Below, piece after piece: positions 1 to 8,175 of a stretch of DNA of 64,000 nucleotides. Position 1 is the stretch's first letter, and every line of letters starts with the position of its first letter. The DNA comes from Citricoccus muralis (lineage in GTDB: Bacteria; Actinomycetota; Actinomycetes; Actinomycetales; Micrococcaceae). The notes under the pieces are model-generated. The model was not told the DNA's origin, ran no database searches, and saw only the letters and a list, made by a program, of their open reading frames with translations. The position numbers and the translations under genes were made by a program. The DNA is taken from the NCBI RefSeq assembly GCF_029637705.1, contig NZ_CP121252.1, positions 2,108,001-2,172,000 on the forward strand, written 5' to 3'.

Positions 1-357
1 CTTTTCGCTACCGATGTCATCGAGATGGTCGACGGCGGGACCGTGCAGGGCAACGTGTCCGAGTCCGAGGATCTCGGCTACCTGTCCTTCGAGGAGGTCC
101 CGGCTCTGCCCGAAGATCAGCGCTACCAGGTGTGGCTCTACCAAGAGGCCGGCGGTTCGCCTCGCTCTCTGGGCCTGTACACGGCCGAAGAGCTCCTCGA
201 CGACGACGCCACCATCCGCAATGTCAGCGATTACGCCCAGGCGTGGGTGAGCATCGAGCCGGCCAGCGGGTCCGAAGCCCCAACCTCCGAAACCCAGGCG
301 CAGATTCCGCTGCGCCCGCAGGTCAGCCAGGGTCCGCAGTACGGCGGCACCGGCTAA
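1..357 (+). CDS. Anti-sigma factor, RskA C-terminal domain (partial, 5' end outside window)
   Basis: The reading frame is open from the first base, so the N-terminus lies outside the window. The visible 118 residues contain the segment GYLSFEEVPALPEDQRYQVW followed by a proline- and glutamine-rich tail. An LP-P---YQVWL core is typical of the extracytoplasmic C-terminal domain of RskA-type anti-sigma factors, which hold an ECF sigma factor at the membrane. The zinc-finger and transmembrane parts are not visible, so neither the cognate sigma factor nor the topology can be checked. The family call is by motif recall. Confidence 0.75.
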   Translation, partial: LFATDVIEMVDGGTVQGNVSESEDLGYLSFEEVPALPEDQRYQVWLYQEAGGSPRSLGLYTAEELLDDDATIRNVSDYAQAWVSIEPASGSEAPTSETQAQIPLRPQVSQGPQYGGTG

Positions 358-484
358 GACCCAGAGCCGTCATCGCCGACGGTTACCCATCGACGTGGTG
401 GGGCCGGGGTTGCTCGTGTCCCTTCGTGGTACGCCAACGACCTCGATCTTCTCGAGGCCGCCCCTATCCTCATGAGGCTCAATC

Positions 485-973
485 ATGCCCGAGAATCATG
501 CCCCGGACGGCGGCATACCAAGGCAGCAGCAAGCAACGCGGAATCTTGCGCAAGAACTTTTTCAATACATCCTTGAGGCCCCATCAGAATTCACGAGTCT
601 GCAGTTCACCGCTCGCTACGCGGGCGACTTTGCACAATCGTCCCTCCTCGGATTCTGCTCAGATGGAAGTGAGGGGTGGAAGGGGATTCGTCCGCCAGAA
701 AGAAATCTGGACGTTGCCACCGACCGGCTGCGTCAAGCAATGTACCGTCCGGGCACCGGTACCTGGTTTGGGATCATCATGACTATTTCCCGCGAGGGCA
801 AAGTGTTCATGGACTTCGACTACGACAACGAACCTGACTTCGGCCGAGAAGTCCATGCAGGCAGCTTTGTCGCCGACCAGAAACAATTCCCTCGAGACGC
901 CGAGCACACCCCCGAATGGCTCGCGCGCAAACTACATGAAGGTCGACTTAATCAGCCAGCAGACACGTCGTAG
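485..973 (+). CDS. YezG-like immunity/antitoxin family protein
   Basis: This 162-residue soluble protein has no signal peptide. Its central block GTWFGIIMTISREGKVFMDF, followed by DYDNEPDF, and the C-terminal FPRD--HTPEWLA-KL pattern resemble the YezG immunity family, which in Bacillus neutralises LXG-type polymorphic toxins. No toxin, LXG protein or secretion gene is adjacent: the previous gene is an anti-sigma factor and the next is a convergent deacetylase 6 bases away. It may be a solitary immunity gene acquired against competitors' toxins. The family call is moderately sure; the role is inferred. Confidence 0.6.
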   Translation: MPENHAPDGGIPRQQQATRNLAQELFQYILEAPSEFTSLQFTARYAGDFAQSSLLGFCSDGSEGWKGIRPPERNLDVATDRLRQAMYRPGTGTWFGIIMTISREGKVFMDFDYDNEPDFGREVHAGSFVADQKQFPRDAEHTPEWLARKLHEGRLNQPADTS

Positions 974-979
974 CGAGGC

Positions 980-1828
980 CTAGAACCCAGAGATAGTATC
1001 CGCGGCGTTGACCTCCACCAGGTGGAACGCTTCACCAAAACGGCCATCGTCCGGGTGCAGCGCTTCCATGGCTTTCAGCACGAACCTCCGCATCGCCGTC
1101 GGGTCCGGGTGCTGTGAGGCGTGCTCATTCAGAGCGCTGATCTTCCGCTGAGCCGTTCCCGTCACGTCCACGGTCACGTTGCTCCGTGAGGCTGGTCCGC
1201 CCATGAGCATCAGCCAGCGCAGCTTGAACGCTTCCAGCCCGGCCTCGGCGAGCTCGGGGTAGGCGAAGGGGTTCTCTACCGCCGGGTAGGAGGCCCGCGC
1301 GACCGCCTCGCCGCAGGCCAGGTGGTCCGGATGGGAGCGCTGCAGTCGCGACCAGTCACGTTCCGGGTGCGAGGTCAGCACCAGCTCGGGGCGCACCTCG
1401 CGCATCAACCGGACGATCTCGCGCATGACCTCATGGGTGACCTGGACGTCCCCGTCTTTGAAATCGAAAAACTCGACGCGCTCCACACCCACCTGGTGGG
1501 CTGCTTGGCGCTGTTCTTCCTGGCGGATCGACGCCATCGATTCGCGCTGCGTCGGATCGAAGCCACCGGCGTCTCCCCCGGTGAGCACCGCATACACCAC
1601 GTTCACTCCGGCCGAGGTCAGCCCAGCCAGCGTCGCGGCGGCGCCAAAATCAAGATCATCAGGGTGGGCGGCAATCGCCAGCACCGTTTTCAGCTTCAGT
1701 TCACTGACCAGCTGCACGGGGGTCAGGATCGGAGCCGAGGTCAGCTGCTCAACATCATGACGGCCCGAGGAAGGCATGGGAACGGCAGCGTCGGTAGCGG
1801 GGGTGGTGATGTTAACGGGAATGCGCAC
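980..1828 (-). CDS. PIG-L family deacetylase (LmbE/MshB-like)
   Basis: Zinc-dependent N-acetyl-sugar deacetylase fold of about 282 residues. The metal site AHPDD is near residue 55 (VLAIAAHPDDLDFGAAATL), followed by the LT-GDAGG turn and a later SHPERDW and SHPDH region that would supply the other histidine ligand. Relatives include MshB (mycothiol synthesis) and mycothiol conjugate amidase, but nothing nearby belongs to mycothiol synthesis, so the substrate is open. The GTG at 1828 gives an N-terminal extension of about 45 poorly conserved residues; an in-frame ATG at 1777 is an alternative start. An inverted repeat overlaps the first start. Confidence 0.85.
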   Translation of the reverse strand: MRIPVNITTPATDAAVPMPSSGRHDVEQLTSAPILTPVQLVSELKLKTVLAIAAHPDDLDFGAAATLAGLTSAGVNVVYAVLTGGDAGGFDPTQRESMASIRQEEQRQAAHQVGVERVEFFDFKDGDVQVTHEVMREIVRLMREVRPELVLTSHPERDWSRLQRSHPDHLACGEAVARASYPAVENPFAYPELAEAGLEAFKLRWLMLMGGPASRSNVTVDVTGTAQRKISALNEHASQHPDPTAMRRFVLKAMEALHPDDGRFGEAFHLVEVNAADTISGF

Positions 1829-1855
1829 TCCTTCACTCTAAGGGGTGCGCATTCC
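1818..1855. promoter_or_regulatory. 10-bp inverted repeat over the start of the PIG-L gene
   Basis: GGAATGCGCA at 1818-1827 is repeated in perfect inverted orientation at 1846-1855, separated by 18 bases. On the gene's strand the spacer contains AAGGAG, the only good Shine-Dalgarno-like string near the start. A folded transcript would put this string in the loop. It could be an operator or a leader hairpin that affects initiation; only the repeat itself is observed. Confidence 0.45.
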
Positions 1856-1892
1856 AGGGTCGGTGCGTATCGCGCCAGGCTGAACGAGACGA

Positions 1893-3314
1893 CTACGACT
1901 GGTCGGCTCCGTCGCCGAGTGTCACCTCGATTTCTTCTTCTTCATCGTCACGGTTCACTGTCAGAATCGCGGTGCCGCCGGCCGGGTACTCACGGATGGT
2001 GGCGGTGAGGTCCGATGCGTCACCCACGGCACGGCCGTCCACGGCGGTAATCAAATCTCCTTCTTGGATGCCCGCCTCTTCCGCGGGGGATCCCTCGACC
2101 ACGTTTTGCACGCGTGCTCCTGCCGAGAAGGTGGGGGTACCGGTTATCTGGGTGGAAACCGATTCGGATTCTTCGCCACCCTGGGGTTGGGCCGGTTCAG
2201 GGGTGACCTGCACACCAAGCATGGCGTGGGTGGCTTCGCCGTTGGCAATGATCTCATCGGCAATTCGTTGAGCGTAGTCCACGGGGATCGCGAAGCCCAC
2301 TCCGATGTTTCCGGAGGAATCACTGGTGCCGCTGGACCCGGCCGAGGCGATCGCCACGTTGATGCCGATCAGTCGTCCCTGGTTATCGAGCAGGGCGCCG
2401 CCCGAGTTGCCTGGGTTGATCGCCGCATCCGACTGAATAACGTTGATGTAGATCGATCCCTGAGAGCTCTGTTGCTCCAAGCCGGGCACCCGGAACTCAA
2501 ATTCGCTGCCGCCGCCCTGGCCGCCTTCGCCTTCGGATTCTTGAGAATCCGGTACCGCCGACGATGCCACGGAGATCGTCCGGTCAAGTTGCGAAACAAT
2601 GCCGTCCGTCACCGTGCCGGACAATCCCAGGGGTGCACCGATCGCGATCGTCTGATCTCCCACGTTCAAATCCGAAGATGACCCCATTTCGATAGGCTGA
2701 AGATCATCTGCGTTGATTTTCACGACGGCAAGATCAGACTGCGGATCGGTACCAACAATCTCAGCGGAGTACACGTTGCCGTCCGAGGTCTGCACGCTGA
2801 TCGATGGATCGGCGACCGCCCCGCCCAAGGTCACCACGTGGGTGTTGGTGAGAATGTGTCCTTCTTCATCCAAGATGACCCCAGAGCCCGAGCCGGCGCT
2901 CTGACCGGAAGAAACGGAAAGAGTCACAACCGAGGGTGACGCCTTCGCTGCTGCCTGGGTCACCACGGTGGCATCCTCGGAGCGGTTGACCTCAATACCG
3001 GTGCCGGTGCCACTGGATCCCTGCTGTTCTACCTGATTGCTGTTCTGAGCGGTGATGGCCGCCGAGATTCCCGCGGCAGATCCTCCGCCAATGAGTCCGG
3101 CCACCAGGGTGCAAGCGATCAAGGTTCCCATGCCGAATCGACGCTGACGAGGAGCCTGCTCTTTCTGCTCCGCCGCCCTCGCATCCTGAGCCTTCTGAGG
3201 GGGGATCGTCTGGGTCGCGCTCAGTGGCGGCTGGGCCGGCCGCTCGGGGACCGGTCCCGGAAGCGGCTGGGTCTGATCGGATGAATCATCCTCGGGTCTC
3301 TGGTACGACATCAT
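1893..3314 (-). CDS. HtrA/DegP-type membrane-anchored serine protease with PDZ domain
   Basis: A 473-residue S1C-family protease for envelope protein quality control. A proline- and glutamine-rich cytoplasmic tail (residues 1-58) precedes one transmembrane helix (about 60-85). The trypsin-like domain follows, with His in NTHVV, Asp in SDLAVV and Ser in NPGNSGGALLD. A C-terminal PDZ domain ends in AGIQEGDLITAVDGRAVGD. An acidic Gly-rich insertion (SQESEGEGGQGGGSEFEF) sits in the protease domain. An AAAGGA Shine-Dalgarno precedes two adjacent ATG codons (3314 and 3311), and either could start translation. It is divergent from the TPM-domain gene. Confidence 0.9.
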   Translation of the reverse strand: MMSYQRPEDDSSDQTQPLPGPVPERPAQPPLSATQTIPPQKAQDARAAEQKEQAPRQRRFGMGTLIACTLVAGLIGGGSAAGISAAITAQNSNQVEQQGSSGTGTGIEVNRSEDATVVTQAAAKASPSVVTLSVSSGQSAGSGSGVILDEEGHILTNTHVVTLGGAVADPSISVQTSDGNVYSAEIVGTDPQSDLAVVKINADDLQPIEMGSSSDLNVGDQTIAIGAPLGLSGTVTDGIVSQLDRTISVASSAVPDSQESEGEGGQGGGSEFEFRVPGLEQQSSQGSIYINVIQSDAAINPGNSGGALLDNQGRLIGINVAIASAGSSGTSDSSGNIGVGFAIPVDYAQRIADEIIANGEATHAMLGVQVTPEPAQPQGGEESESVSTQITGTPTFSAGARVQNVVEGSPAEEAGIQEGDLITAVDGRAVGDASDLTATIREYPAGGTAILTVNRDDEEEEIEVTLGDGADQS

Positions 3315-3480
3315 CGTGTCCTTTCACGTGGTCACACATCGTCTTCACGCTGAATCGTGCATCATCGACCTGTGCGCAGTGCTTGAGATTTCTGGACGTT
3401 CCCTCGAAGTTGCCTCGATGCTTTACGCCGAGCGCTTTGCGACCGTGCGTCTTGTCGCCGACAAGTCATAGACTCAAACC

Positions 3481-5610
3481 ATGCATGCTATCTCCTCGTT
3501 GCTCTCCGTTCCCACACGATGGCTCAGCGGCGCGGCACTTTCCGCTGGAATACTCGGCTTAGGAGTCAGCTCGGCTGCGGCAACGCCACCGATAGATCTG
3601 GAGCCCGGCCAATTCGTTGCAGATTCCGCCTCAGCCCTGAGCGAAGAGGAGCGCTCCGAGATCGAAGAGGGGCTTTCTGAGCTGCTCAGTGAGCACGCCC
3701 AACGCCTCACCTTGATCTTCGTGGACGAGTTCACCGATACATCTGGCACCGCCATGGATCCCGGTGCATGGGTGGATGCGGTCGGCGAACAGAACGTGAT
3801 GGGAGCCCAAGACACGATCTTCGCGGTCGCGACCGAAGCACGCGAATACAACTTCACCTCGGGCAACTCCACCATCGAATCGGTGCAGGATGACATCGAG
3901 CAGGATTATCTGATTCCGGCGTTGAACGATTTCCAATCGTCAGGGTGGGGCTCCGTGGGCCTGAGCGCCATCGAAGCCGTGGCAGATGCCGCGGATGGTT
4001 CGGTGTCCGGATCGGCGGTCTCTGGCGGTTCGGTGGCGCCGTGGTTGGGCGCCGCCGCGGTGGTGGCTGGCGTCGGCGGCGCCGCGTGGTTCATCACCCA
4101 GCGTCGCACCAAGAACCGATTCGGTCATTCCTCACCGCATGGTGCCGCTGGCGCCGCTCCCGGCGGGAACCACCGCTCCGTCTCCCCAACTGAGCCCGCG
4201 GATCCCCTGGACCGGCTGAGCATCGAAGAACTTCGCGCTGAAGCGGATTCCATGCTCATTGCTGCCGACGACGCGATCCGCGGCTCCGAGCAGGAAATGG
4301 GCTTCGCCATGGCCGCCTATGGGGAAGACTCCGTGACCACCTTCAAAGAGGACATTGCTGAAGCCAAAAAGCACATGATGGCGTCCTTCCGGCTACAAAA
4401 TCAGCTCGATGACGAAATTCCGGACACCGAGGAAGAACAGCGCCGCTGGCTCAAAGAAATCATTTCCCGGTGCAACGATGTCGACGAATCGCTCTCGGCC
4501 CACCAGGACGAGTTCGATGAGCTGCGTTCCCTGGAGACCAAAGCTCCAGCAGCCGTAGCAGAACTGCGCGAGGACGCAGAGAAACTCACACAACCCGTGG
4601 CCGAGGCGGAAAGCACCTTGGCGAAGCTTAAGGAGTCCTACACGCCCGAGGCTCTGGCCGAAGTCACCTCGAACGTTGTGGACGCCAAAGAACGACTCGA
4701 ATTCGTGACCACCGTGCTCAACAAGGCCGAGGAGGCACTGGCCGAAGGCGACACCGCCACCGCGGCACTGGCCGTGCGTGCTGGTGAGGACGCCGAGGAA
4801 CAGGTGCGCACCCTGACCGCCGCGATCGCCAAAACCGGTCCCCGGCTGGAACAGATGATGAGTAATGTCCACCAGGGCGTTCAGCAATGTGAGCAGGACC
4901 TTGCCGAGGCACAGGCGCTGCTGAAGCAGGGCGCACACAGCGAACTGGCCGGCCCCGTTGCCCGCATGCAGCAGGTACTGCAGGATGTGGAAGCCGCAAT
5001 GCAACAGCCGCTCAAGGACCCTGCGTCCTTGTTGCGTGAGCTCGAAGAAGCTCATCGTAGCCTCGATGCTCCACTGGACCGGGTTCGTGATCGTCGCGAT
5101 CAAACTCGGCGTGCCGAACAAGCACTTCAGCAGGCGCTCCATCAGGCACAAGCCAAGATCGAAGGCACCCAAGAGTTCATCTCGGCTCGCCGAGGTGGCA
5201 TTGGCTCCGCCGCTCGATCCAAACTTGCCGAAGCAGATCGCACTCTCCACGAGGCCACCCAGCACGCCAGCGCTGACCCGATTCAGGCACTGAACTTGGC
5301 CAACCGGGCCAGCCAGTTGGCAGACCGCGCCAGCCAGCTCGCACAGAACGACGTCAGCGGCTGGAATAACAACAACCAGGTCGGTGGCGGCAGCAACGGT
5401 ATCGGCGGCGCCGTTCTGGGAGGCATCCTGATTGATTCGATGCTCCGAGGCTCACGTTCCGGGTACCGCGGTTCGTCCTGGGGCGGTCGCAGCTCCGGCG
5501 GATTCGGCGGATTCGGCGGCGGTGGACGTGGACGTTCCGGTGGCTTCGGCGGTAGCGGACGCTCCGGAGGCTTTGGTGGCGGCGGACGTGGACGCTCCGG
5601 CCGCTTCTAA
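3481..5610 (+). CDS. TPM-domain (YgcG-like) membrane protein with coiled coil and Gly/Arg-rich tail
   Basis: A 709-residue protein. It has a signal peptide (1-34), a TPM domain (about 40-165, including LTLIFVDEFTDTSG), a transmembrane helix near 190-210, and a long helical, probably coiled-coil stretch (about 240-640) rich in Ala, Glu and Gln. The tail of about 70 residues is built from GGFGG and GRGRSG repeats. TPM proteins are linked to photosystem repair in plants and to membrane-associated functions in bacteria. The TPM-helix-coil-glycine layout is common in actinobacteria beside pspA, as here (pspA starts 107 bases later). A TAGACT -10-like box 6 bases upstream of the ATG suggests a leaderless mRNA (inference). 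Confidence 0.82.
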   Translation: MHAISSLLSVPTRWLSGAALSAGILGLGVSSAAATPPIDLEPGQFVADSASALSEEERSEIEEGLSELLSEHAQRLTLIFVDEFTDTSGTAMDPGAWVDAVGEQNVMGAQDTIFAVATEAREYNFTSGNSTIESVQDDIEQDYLIPALNDFQSSGWGSVGLSAIEAVADAADGSVSGSAVSGGSVAPWLGAAAVVAGVGGAAWFITQRRTKNRFGHSSPHGAAGAAPGGNHRSVSPTEPADPLDRLSIEELRAEADSMLIAADDAIRGSEQEMGFAMAAYGEDSVTTFKEDIAEAKKHMMASFRLQNQLDDEIPDTEEEQRRWLKEIISRCNDVDESLSAHQDEFDELRSLETKAPAAVAELREDAEKLTQPVAEAESTLAKLKESYTPEALAEVTSNVVDAKERLEFVTTVLNKAEEALAEGDTATAALAVRAGEDAEEQVRTLTAAIAKTGPRLEQMMSNVHQGVQQCEQDLAEAQALLKQGAHSELAGPVARMQQVLQDVEAAMQQPLKDPASLLRELEEAHRSLDAPLDRVRDRRDQTRRAEQALQQALHQAQAKIEGTQEFISARRGGIGSAARSKLAEADRTLHEATQHASADPIQALNLANRASQLADRASQLAQNDVSGWNNNNQVGGGSNGIGGAVLGGILIDSMLRGSRSGYRGSSWGGRSSGGFGGFGGGGRGRSGGFGGSGRSGGFGGGGRGRSGRF

Positions 5611-5717
5611 TCGGGCTCAAACTCTCGCACCACGACTCAGTCTAAGACAGAATAAGAACGGATCGTCTCGCTCCCACGCGGGACGTTGCACCGTAATCGC
5701 AACGGAAGGTAGACACG

Positions 5718-6515
5718 ATGTCTAAGCAGTCCATTTTCGCCCGAGTGTCCACGCTGGCACGAGCCAACATCAACGCCATGCTGGATAAGGCCGAGGATCC
5801 GCAGAAGATGCTCGACCAGATGGTCCGGGACTACACGAACAGCATCTCGGAGGCCGAGACAGCCGTGGCACAAACCATCGGCAACCTCCGCATGGTGCAG
5901 GACGACTATCAGGAAGACATCGAAACCGCTCAGAGCTGGGGTCAGAAGGCACTGGCTGCCTCGCAGCGTGCCGATTCGTTCCGTTCCGAAGGCGACACCG
6001 CGTCGGCTGACAAGTTCGACAACCTGGCCAAGGTGGCTCTGGAGCGCCAGATGCAGGCCGAAAGCTCGGCCAAATCTGCTCAGCCGACTATCCAGTCCCA
6101 GCAGGAGATCGTCGACAAGCTGAAGACCGGTCTCGAGCAGATGAAGAAGAAGCGCTCGGAGCTGGTCTCCAAGCGCGATGAACTGGTGGCACGCGCTAAG
6201 TCTGCTCAGGCCCAGGCCACCGTGCACGACGCCATCAAGTCGATCGACATCCTGGATCCGTCATCTGAGGTAAACCGCTTCGAGGAGAAGGTGCGCCGCG
6301 AAGAGGCACGCGTCCGCGGTATGAATGAGCTGTCCGCCTCGTCGCTGGACTCGCAGTTTGAAGCACTCGAGGATCTGGGCGAGAAGACCGAGGTTGAGGC
6401 CCGTCTCGCCGCGCTGAAGGCCGGCGGCGCTTCCTCGCGTCCCGCCATCGAGGATGCTTCCGAGGAAGAGCTCTTCGAGTCTCTCGAAACCGAGAAGGAT
6501 CAGGCTAAGTCCTGA
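5718..6515 (+). CDS. pspA: PspA/IM30 family phage-shock protein
   Basis: A 265-residue, almost entirely helical protein starting MSKQSIFARVSTLARANINA, the usual amphipathic PspA N-terminus that binds stressed membrane. The continuation AMLDKAEDPQKMLDQMVRDY is the family signature. It assembles into rods or rings that support membranes during envelope stress. A GGAAGG ribosome site lies 8 bases before the ATG. A strong hairpin terminator follows. Neighbours are the TPM-domain protein upstream and the GNAT-AAA+ fusion downstream. No PspF-type enhancer-binding regulator is present, as expected in actinobacteria. Confidence 0.93.
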   Translation: MSKQSIFARVSTLARANINAMLDKAEDPQKMLDQMVRDYTNSISEAETAVAQTIGNLRMVQDDYQEDIETAQSWGQKALAASQRADSFRSEGDTASADKFDNLAKVALERQMQAESSAKSAQPTIQSQQEIVDKLKTGLEQMKKKRSELVSKRDELVARAKSAQAQATVHDAIKSIDILDPSSEVNRFEEKVRREEARVRGMNELSASSLDSQFEALEDLGEKTEVEARLAALKAGGASSRPAIEDASEEELFESLETEKDQAKS

Positions 6516-6553
6516 TCTCACTCGCCACTATTACTGCATAGAACCTATGCACA

Positions 6554-6599
6554 GCGAAGGCCTCGGCGCAGTTCAACTGAACTGCGCCGAGGCCTTCGC
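6554..6599. terminator. Strong hairpin terminator after pspA
   Basis: Perfect 22-base complementary arms (6554-6575 and 6578-6599), with GAAGGCCTCGGCGCAG as the stem core. The two arms nearly touch, so the real loop is the inner TCAACTGA. No clear U-tract follows. It separates pspA from the AAA+ gene. Confidence 0.8.
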
Positions 6600-6652
6600 C
6601 CATTCAGTATGCTGAGTGAGACGTGTCACTCCACCACCGAAGCAGGTACACC

Positions 6653-7936
6653 ATGACGAACTGGCGCATCCGCGATCTTCAGGCCACCGATCTCGACGGG
6701 TTCCTTCAGCTCTGGGAGGGATACGCCGCCTCCGGCGTGGAGCCGGTCTATTCGCTGAACGAGGTACTCGCCTCCACCCGCGCCGACACCGCCGTGGTGG
6801 CCACCGCCGGCGACGACGTGGTCGGAGCAGCCGTCGCCCGTGCCGCCCACGATCAGGCCTGGGTGGTGTTCATTGCGGTGGCACCGTCATGGAGACGCCG
6901 CGGCATCAGTGGCGCTTTGTTGGGGGCTCTCGAACGTCGTCTGGCGTCTCAGGGAATCTCACAGATGACGATCCTCGTCCCGGACGGAGAGGAACACGTA
7001 GGTTCGCTGCGGCAGGCCGGTTTCGTCGACAAACGACACCTGCGCTATTTCGAGCGAGCTATTCCGATTCGTCAGGAACAGGTGCTCGTGCTGCGGGAGC
7101 TGGGCGGTCGCGTGCTCGATCGCAACCGCTGGGACAGTATCGGCGGGATGCAAAAGGAGAAGCAGACACTCGAGCGTCGGCTGGTGCTGCCTTTGTCTGA
7201 TCCGGAGCTCTCCGAGGAGTTCGGGGTAGTGCCGCCGCGGGCCATCGTACTGTTCGGCCCTCCCGGCACCGGCAAGACGACCTTTGCGAAGGGCATCGCC
7301 TCACGTCTCGAATGGCCGTTTGTCGAGGTGTTCCCCTCGCGGCTGGCAGCATCGCCGAAGGGTCTTGCAGGAGAGTTACGCGAAACTTTCGAGAAGATCG
7401 ACGAGCTTGACCACGCAGTGGTATTCATCGACGAGGTGGAGGAGATCGCGGTACGCCGCGGCGGCGAACCACCATCACCGATGCAGGGCGTGACGAACGA
7501 ACTGCTGAAGATCATCCCCAATTTCCGTGAGAAGCCGGGGCGGCTGCTCATCTGCGCCACCAACTTCATCCGTGCCCTGGACCCTGCTTTCCTGCGGCAC
7601 GGTCGCTTCGACTACGTGATCCCGATCGGCCTGCCAGATGATGAGGCGCGGGACGCCATCTGGCGTGGCTTCGTGCCCGAACGGTCCAAAGAACTAGTCG
7701 ACTACACCGCGCTCGTCGCGGCAACCGAGGGTTTCTCCCCCGCCGACATCGAGTTCGCTTCACGCAGTGCCGCACAGACCGCTTTTGAACGCGCAGTGGC
7801 TGAGGGCGGCGAGGCACTGGCCGGCGGGCCAACCCAAGCGGATTTCGAAGCGGCGATCCATCAGACGCGCACCACGGTCTCAGCCGAGGTTGCTGCGGAA
7901 TTCTCCGAGGACATCACGACCCTGGCCCGTCTCTAG
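6653..7936 (+). CDS. GNAT acetyltransferase-AAA+ ATPase fusion protein
   Basis: A 427-residue two-domain protein. Residues 1-145 look like a GNAT domain, with VVFIAVAPSWRRRGISGALL as the acetyl-CoA pyrophosphate loop (R-R-G-I/SG). Residues about 165-400 form an AAA+ module: Walker A GPPGTGKTT, Walker B AVVFIDEVEE, and sensor/arginine-finger region CATNFIRALDPAFLRHGRFD, like FtsH/Cdc48 ATPases. No protease or transmembrane part follows. I chose the ATG at 6653 because the upstream GTG (6623) adds ten residues that look unrelated to the fold. Target and partner are unknown. Hairpins on both sides make it monocistronic. Confidence 0.85.
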   Translation: MTNWRIRDLQATDLDGFLQLWEGYAASGVEPVYSLNEVLASTRADTAVVATAGDDVVGAAVARAAHDQAWVVFIAVAPSWRRRGISGALLGALERRLASQGISQMTILVPDGEEHVGSLRQAGFVDKRHLRYFERAIPIRQEQVLVLRELGGRVLDRNRWDSIGGMQKEKQTLERRLVLPLSDPELSEEFGVVPPRAIVLFGPPGTGKTTFAKGIASRLEWPFVEVFPSRLAASPKGLAGELRETFEKIDELDHAVVFIDEVEEIAVRRGGEPPSPMQGVTNELLKIIPNFREKPGRLLICATNFIRALDPAFLRHGRFDYVIPIGLPDDEARDAIWRGFVPERSKELVDYTALVAATEGFSPADIEFASRSAAQTAFERAVAEGGEALAGGPTQADFEAAIHQTRTTVSAEVAAEFSEDITTLARL

Positions 7937-7968
7937 GACACGTTTCCCCAAAAGTTCCGGAGCATGCT

Positions 7969-8008
7969 GAAGGCCCCTGAGCAGTGTTTCCACTGATCAG
8001 GGGCCTTC
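7969..8008. terminator. Bidirectional hairpin between AAA+ gene and tRNA-fMet
   Basis: GAAGGCCCCTGA at 7969-7980 pairs with 7997-8008. An inner CAGTG/CACTG stem follows across one mismatch, with a TTTC loop. It lies downstream of both the plus-strand AAA+ gene and the minus-strand tRNA, so it can serve both. Confidence 0.8.
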
Positions 8009-8013
8009 CCTCG

Positions 8014-8087
8014 TTGCGGGGGCAAGATTTGAACTTGCGACCTCCGGGTTATGAGCCCGGCGAGCTACCGAACTGCTCCACCCCGCG
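8014..8087 (-). tRNA. tRNA-fMet (CAT), initiator
   Basis: The reverse strand folds as a 74-base cloverleaf with anticodon CAT inside GGGCTCATAACCC. The three G-C pairs next to the anticodon loop and the C1-A72 mismatch (CGCGGGG against CCCCGCA) are the marks of an initiator rather than an elongator methionine tRNA. No CCA is encoded. Confidence 0.93.
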
Positions 8088-8175
8088 GCGACTCATATGA
8101 CTATACGCGTCTACCGGGTGGAACTCAAATCGGCGTGTTTACCCGCCGTTGTGAGTTCGGTCGCCTTCTGGTCGC

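Noticed and set aside
4393-5265. Open frame antisense to the TPM gene, 290 codons
   Set aside because: Composition is low-complexity Leu/Gly and mirrors the coiled-coil codons of the real gene on the other strand.
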